Origin: Pectinophora gossypiella
Lineage: Eukaryota; Arthropoda; Insecta; Lepidoptera; Gelechiidae
Reading direction: 5' to 3'
Assembly: GCF_024362695.1 (NCBI RefSeq)
Contig: NC_065406.1
Coordinates: 12,772,001-12,836,000, forward strand
DNA: 64,000 bases
A model generated the notes under the pieces. It worked only from the letters and a program-made list of their open reading frames with translations. It did no database searches and was not told the DNA's origin. Of the stretch, positions 59,621 to 64,000 are shown piece by piece (the stretch's first letter is position 1; every line of letters begins with the position of its first letter). The position numbers were made by a program, and so were the translations under genes.

Positions 59621-60296
59621 ATGAACCTGCTGGCTATGACGAATTACACCTTATTGGAGACAACTCTTCAGGATTTCGCCTGCCGCCTCATACCAGGGTT
59701 CGGGTGTTCCAACACCACCGTACGAACTGGTCTCGATTGCGACAACTATGGCAACACTGTCGATTACAACTGCGAACTGAACATTGACATCCAAAATGAA
59801 ACGTCGTATACTTGCCGTGCGTGTTCTAACCAAACACTGGACAGTTTTAGCAACAATACAATATGCAATCCTCACTTCAAGCTGAATCTGGTGACAATCA
59901 TCTTTGAGAGTGCGCTTAAAAGCCTCTGGCTCAGGCTACCTTACAATGATCTCTGTGATTTCGACTCTCTATTCTGTGCCAATGACGGAATCAACCGGAC
60001 GTTGTACATAGATCTGTCTAATAGTGTTAATACTGAGTATGAAAATTTTCAGTGTAGTTGGTTTAGGAACGGTTCGGATGATTTCGTGAGTGATAAAGCT
60101 AGGTATGATTGGAGTTTCCTCTTTGTGATATTGTTTATAGTAGCTGGGGGTGTGGGGAATATACTGGTGTGTCTTGCTGTGTGTTTGGACAAGAGGTTGC
60201 AAAATGTGACCAATTATTTTTTACTTTCGCTGGCGATTGCTGACCTGCTAGTCAGTTTGTTCGTCATGCCCATGGGAGCGATACCCGGATTTTTAG
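59621..60296 (+). CDS. 5-HT2-type serotonin receptor, first coding exon
   Basis: A G-protein-coupled receptor in the plasma membrane, expected to bind serotonin and act through Gq. The exon gives 225 codons plus one base. Residues 1-163 form a Cys-rich extracellular N-terminus with seven N-glycosylation sequons (N8, N31, N59, N70, N78, N125, N150) and no obvious signal peptide. TM1 is about 164-189, with the conserved Asn in GNILVCLAV (N180). NVTNYFLLSLAIADLLVSLF follows, with the TM2 Asp (D208), then VMPMGAIPGFL. This wording is typical of insect 5-HT2 (5-HT2A-like) receptors; other amine receptors are less likely. The donor G|GTAAGG at 60296/60297 splits a Gly codon. TM3-TM7 exons lie beyond the window. 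ATG 59621 is the first in-frame start after TGA 59603. Confidence 0.82.
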
Positions 60297-60465
60297 GTAA
60301 GGATTTGATGTTTCATTTATTTATTTAAACATAAGGAAACTACCTTTAAAATGTATTTTTTTTTATTATAAAATAGACGAAAAAAAGATTTTTTATGAAC
60401 TGATTCTGGATTTGAAATGATGGAAAAGTCAAAACTTTTACGAAAATCAATTTACGTATTGTATT
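60297..60465 (+). other. Start of receptor intron
   Basis: GTAAGG donor at 60297-60302, followed by AT-rich non-coding sequence. An in-frame stop (TAA, 60326-60328) would end translation if unspliced. No continuation of the receptor (TM3 region) is found up to base 64000, so the intron exceeds 3.7 kb. Confidence 0.75.
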
Positions 60466-60664
60466 GACCACCTGATTGTCCGAAAGTAAGATAGATGATT
60501 CGTGATTCGGAAGGCACGTTAAGCCGTTGGTTCCGGTTACTGATTCAAGTTAGTAGTCGTTACATGAGCCATGTATTTTTTATGTCAGGGGCTTTTGGCG
60601 GTAACCCTGACATCGGGGTTGATGGGGTTGGTAATCCACCTCACAACCCACACGATAGAAGAAA
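60466..60664 (+). repeat. SINE-A copy, 5'-truncated, in the receptor intron
   Basis: ACCACCTGATTGTCCGAAAG, TTCGGAAGGCACGTTAAGCC, GTAACCCTGACATCGGGGTT and CACACGATAGAAGAA. Confidence 0.85.
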
Positions 60665-61096
60665 GTTAAAACTTTAAACAATTTGATATTTAATCAACTT
60701 GAACGGTACTTGTCTACTACGTAATTAGAAATTAGCATTCATAACTTGTGGCTACTAAAAATACAGAATAATGCAAATCAAACATTTTCTAAAAAAAATA
60801 AAGAGATATTTTGCTTTATAAAAATCTTAAATAAAATTATACATTTAATATTCCCTTGCCTTTGTGTTTGAAGCAAACCTAATCAACTGGGAAAATGCAG
60901 TGAACTTTGATCTTTATGTAGCTGCATGATTAGGTATCTATTGTAGGTATAGTTACCTCCCTCTGCGAATTATCTTCGACATTTGACATTTACTTCGTAT
61001 CATGAACTGTTTTACAACCCATGCATAAGATAGGATCAAAATGTCAAAAAAAAAAATAGTTCATCAAAAATGAACTTGAATCGATTAATTGAATCA
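60665..61096. other. No gene recognised
   Basis: Intronic AT-rich DNA. Confidence 0.45.
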
Positions 61097-61285
61097 TCGC
61101 TAATTTAAGAGCCAAGCTCTTGTCGGTTTAGCATTCTCCGTGCTACTATTTTAGTGAAAAATAGGGCAGTGGTTTCCCTCATGCCTCTACCCCGTAATAC
61201 TCTGACGCAAGTGGGATGGCGCCTAGAGTAGTCTATTTCAAAGACGTACTACGACTACTATCCTCCGCCTTTGAATAGTACTGAC
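61097..61285 (+). repeat. Family J copy
   Basis: TCGCTAATTTAAGAGCCAAG, TTGTCGGTTTAGCATTCTCC, CTGACGCAAGTGGGATGGCG and GTACTGACAGTTACTAATTG. Confidence 0.65.
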
Positions 61286-61297
61286 AGTTACTAATTG

Positions 61298-61510
61298 AAT
61301 CATCATCATCATCATCAGCCCATTAACGTCCCCACTGCTGGGGCACGGGCCTTCCCTATGGATGGATAGGGAGATCGGGCCTTAAACCACCACGCGGGCC
61401 CAGTGCGGATTGGTGGTTATTAACGACTGCTAATGCAGCCGGGACCAACGCTTAACGTGCCTTCCGAAGCACGGAGGAGCTCGAGATGAAAACTTTTTTT
61501 TTTTTTGTGT
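61298..61510 (-). repeat. SINE-B copy, 5'-truncated
   Basis: CATCATCATCATCATCAGCC to AGCTCGAGATGAAAACTTTT, then a T run where the head is lost. It joins unrelated DNA at TGTGTGTGAATAAAC. Confidence 0.85.
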
Positions 61511-61589
61511 GTGAATAAACTTACTAAATTAGTTTCCTCATTAAGTTATTATGTCAACTCTGACCGATCTACTCTACCGATCTGATCTG

Positions 61590-61745
61590 CTCTACTCTGC
61601 GATCTACTCTGAACCGGCGTGCGTGTATGAAGCGATTGATGAATGTGGAGGAAGCAAGAGAAGTGTGTCAGGTTCGAAGCAAATGGAATTCTATAGTCGT
61701 TGCTTACCCCAGTGGGAAATATGCGTGAGTTTATGTATTTATGTT
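61590..61745 (+). repeat. LINE-M C-terminal fragment
   Basis: TCTACTCTGAACCGGCGTGC, GTGTATGAAGCGATTGATGA, ATGTGGAGGAAGCAAGAGAA and TGGGAAATATGCGTGAGTTT. It is preceded by short imperfect duplications of GATCTACTCT / GATCTGCTCTACTCT at 61565-61612. Confidence 0.7.
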
Positions 61746-62514
61746 ATTATGTCAAAAATGGCAAAAATAATACTCCACATTTGTCCAGCTAGTATTGAGT
61801 GCCATCGAGGGAAGTCTATAATAAGTTACGCTTCGCGAAAAAAATCAAGTCTATGAAGTCTCGTCAGATAAACGATTACGTGATCAACTATAGGTTGAAA
61901 ATAAAACAGAAATTAATAGTTAATCATATTTATTTTGTTTAAAAAATAATAGAAATCAAAAGTCTAGTCCATATATAAAGAGAATCTGACTAAGGAATGA
62001 CATTTAATTAAAAAAAAAACAACTCAGACAATTACTAAAACTAATGAAATGACTGGATTTGACTCTCTTCTCTTTTTCTTGTTTTGCTCTTCTTCTTTTT
62101 CTTTTTTGTTTATTTTTGCTTTTAAAGCTTTTAAAAATATTTTTGTTACCAAATTTGAATAATGGTAATGCCTCTCCCCAGAAGACGTTACTTCGCATTT
62201 TATTTATATTACTGCGTCATTCATTAATTCATTCAGCAGATGTTCGCTCGTCCGTCATGTTCAATATTGAATTAATGCACACATTAGCACTTAACATACG
62301 GTTGTTTGAGACGCGATTTCCTTATAAATGTTTTCTTTTTTGTACTTAGCTGCTTACTAGGATACCGTGACAACGTAAATATAATATCGTCAAATAAAAG
62401 TCTGTCACAAAGAGAAATGTCGTATTAGAGAATGAATCGTATTAAGTTTTATCAAATTTGCACCGTCTAGCCTACATACAATATACAATATTCTTTATTT
62501 GCATACTATGATGT
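61746..62514. other. No gene recognised
   Basis: A CTTTTTC-rich tract at 62062-62130 produces low-complexity frames on both strands. No gene. Confidence 0.45.
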
Positions 62515-62860
62515 ACTATGTATGTTATATATTTATTTGCAAGTATTTATTGGTAAGTTGTACTTATAGTTTGTACCCGCAATCTTTAAATTATTATTTT
62601 TGACATTTTTCCTCACCTTATGGTTGTGTGGAAGAAATCGCTTTAAGCGATAAGACCGCCATTTGCCATGTACTTAGTTAAGAGACTATTTTTAATTAAA
62701 AACTACTATTACGACTATTTTTTTTAAAGCTGCCACAGAAACGCTGTTTGAATCATCTGATAAAGATGTAAAGGCCTGAGATGATGATGATGATTTTTAA
62801 TTATTTCTTTTTATTTTGGTGCAATAAAGTGTATTTGTATTGTATTGTATTGTATGATGG
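62515..62860 (+). repeat. T2 LINE tail with an inserted GATGATG-tailed piece
   Basis: CTTATGGTTGTGTGGAAGAA, ATCGCTTTAAGCGATAAGAC and GGTGCAATAAAGTGTATTTG match 13555-13822. At about 62727-62790 the T2 sequence is interrupted by AAAGCTGCCACAGAAACGCT, GTTTGAATCATCTGATAAAG and AGGCCTGAGATGATGATGAT. That segment is the reverse of 16362-16425, and its tail is of the RTE/SINE type. Confidence 0.7.
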
Positions 62861-63581
62861 TGTAACAAGTTTGTTAGTTACATATAAGTTTTACATCATA
62901 CACATAACATACATACACATATACGTATTATATAGGTCTAGTTCAATACCGTATTTTAGAAAATAAAAAGAAATATTATGTATTTTTCAACACACTTGAA
63001 CGTAAAGTAGCTCTTATTGCACCGATTTTTGATACATAAAGCACCTTAATAAAACACTTGTGCTGTAATGTGACATTACCGCACTGGCATTAATAGTTTT
63101 TATTACAGTGGAATTGAAATTACGTATCGAAAATAGTTTTTACGTTAATAAATAATAATTATGTAACTATTTAAATATAATAAATTAACATTTTATTTCT
63201 TTAAAATATTTATTTTTGTTAAAAAATTAACATTAATTTACTCTATAATATTATCATTATATTCAGTGTTGTATATTTTTATTATTTGTCTGCTTGCTCA
63301 TTGACGCCATTGCTTCTCATTTTGTCTGCGCGCGCACTGCTAATTTAACCCGAGATAATAGAAATAGTTTTTTTTTATAAATGTCAAATTTTTACATATT
63401 TATATTCATATTCATTTATTTATTGTAATTTCACAAGTAGTTAAGGCGTTACATTGTAGTGGGTACATGTGACGCCCTACAAGGGCAAAGTTGTGTTTTA
63501 GAAATATGCGGTAAATGATGGTTGGCATTAACATTGGAGACAGTGCCCATTGTTTAGCCCATTGTTTAGATTTTTCTTTTT
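62861..63581. other. No gene recognised
   Basis: Very AT-rich (63120-63260 especially). Nothing coding. Confidence 0.45.
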
Positions 63582-63640
63582 TTTTTACGTGACTTATTGT
63601 AGATTTGCTGCAAATGGCATTAAATACTTGGCCGGAACCA
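63582..63640. repeat. Family G 5' fragment
   Basis: TTACGTGACTTATTGTAGAT, TTGCTGCAAATGGCATTAAA and TACTTGGCCGGAAC. Confidence 0.7.
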
Positions 63641-63682
63641 TTGTTCAGGGAGTATTATTTAAAATAATGATATTCAGAGAAG

Positions 63683-63985
63683 TTACCCAGTTAGAAGAAG
63701 AAAGTTCGAATCCCAACACGGACCTAAATCAATGAATATCGAATTCATGTTGGGATCTTAAATGTTTATCACATGCTCAGCTGTGAAGGAAAACATTTCG
63801 AGGAAACCTACATTCCCGAAAAATGCATTTCAGAGGTATGTGACCTTACCTGTTTTGGGCTGATTTTCCCTTCGCGGGTTGGAAGGTCGGGCACTTCTGT
63901 AATATAACTGGTTCTGTCAAAGTTCAGGTTAGGCAAGCTTACCCTGATAAATAAGATAACGCTAGGGAGATAGTTAGATAAAGAG
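63683..63985 (+). repeat. SINE-D copy
   Basis: GTTCGAATCCCAACACGGAC (B box), TTTATCACATGCTCAGCTGT, CCGAAAAATGCATTTCAGAG, CTGTTTTGGGCTGATTTTCC, CGCGGGTTGGAAGGTCGGGC and AAGTTCAGGTTAGGCAAGCT. The head before the B box is not recognisable. Confidence 0.75.
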
Positions 63986-64000
63986 TTGTATAAAAGCCAA

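Overview
The window is nuclear DNA of a moth or butterfly (Lepidoptera). It is AT-rich and saturated with short tRNA-headed SINEs, RTE-type LINEs with (TGA)n tails, foldback MITEs and degraded LINE 3' ends, all typical of that order. It carries only one recognisable host coding exon: the first coding exon of a serotonin 5-HT2-type G-protein-coupled receptor on the + strand (59621-60296). It has a 3' splice site before it (AG at 59538-59539) and a GT donor after it (60297). No other host exon could be supported, so most of the window is probably intergenic or intronic sequence belonging to, or lying 5' of, that receptor gene.

Layout. 1-6300: foldback MITE pairs, SINE copies and fragments of an unrecognised repeat (family G). 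6366-7912: a complete-length Tc1-like transposon with clear inverted ends and a broken transposase, inserted in an older repeat whose unoccupied relative lies at 44091-44245. 9402-12224: an RTE retrotransposon with a long open endonuclease/reverse-transcriptase frame, inserted with an 11-bp target duplication inside the terminal repeat of a MITE. 12300-37950: a mosaic of four SINE families (called A-D here), MITE-A copies and LINE C-terminal fragments. 38000-58800: the same families plus further foldback elements, a 55-bp tandem repeat and a 9-bp minisatellite. 59401-60296: a LINE tail abutting the receptor exon. 60297-64000: start of the receptor intron, again with SINEs and LINE tails.

How the parts relate. 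The 3' tails of SINE-B and SINE-C match the last codons and the tail of RTE elements (the GEAxAQQW stretch followed by TGA repeats), which points to RTE machinery as their means of mobilisation. Several insertions can be ordered by nesting: RTE into MITE-B, Tc1 into an older repeat, SINE-B into single-copy-looking DNA, an unknown 266-bp segment into repeat E. The receptor exon carries four upstream ATGs, one opening a 71-codon frame that overlaps the receptor start.

Limits: family letters are local labels; family names come from reading motifs, with no database comparison. Repeat boundaries not fixed by a target-site duplication are good to roughly 10-20 bases.
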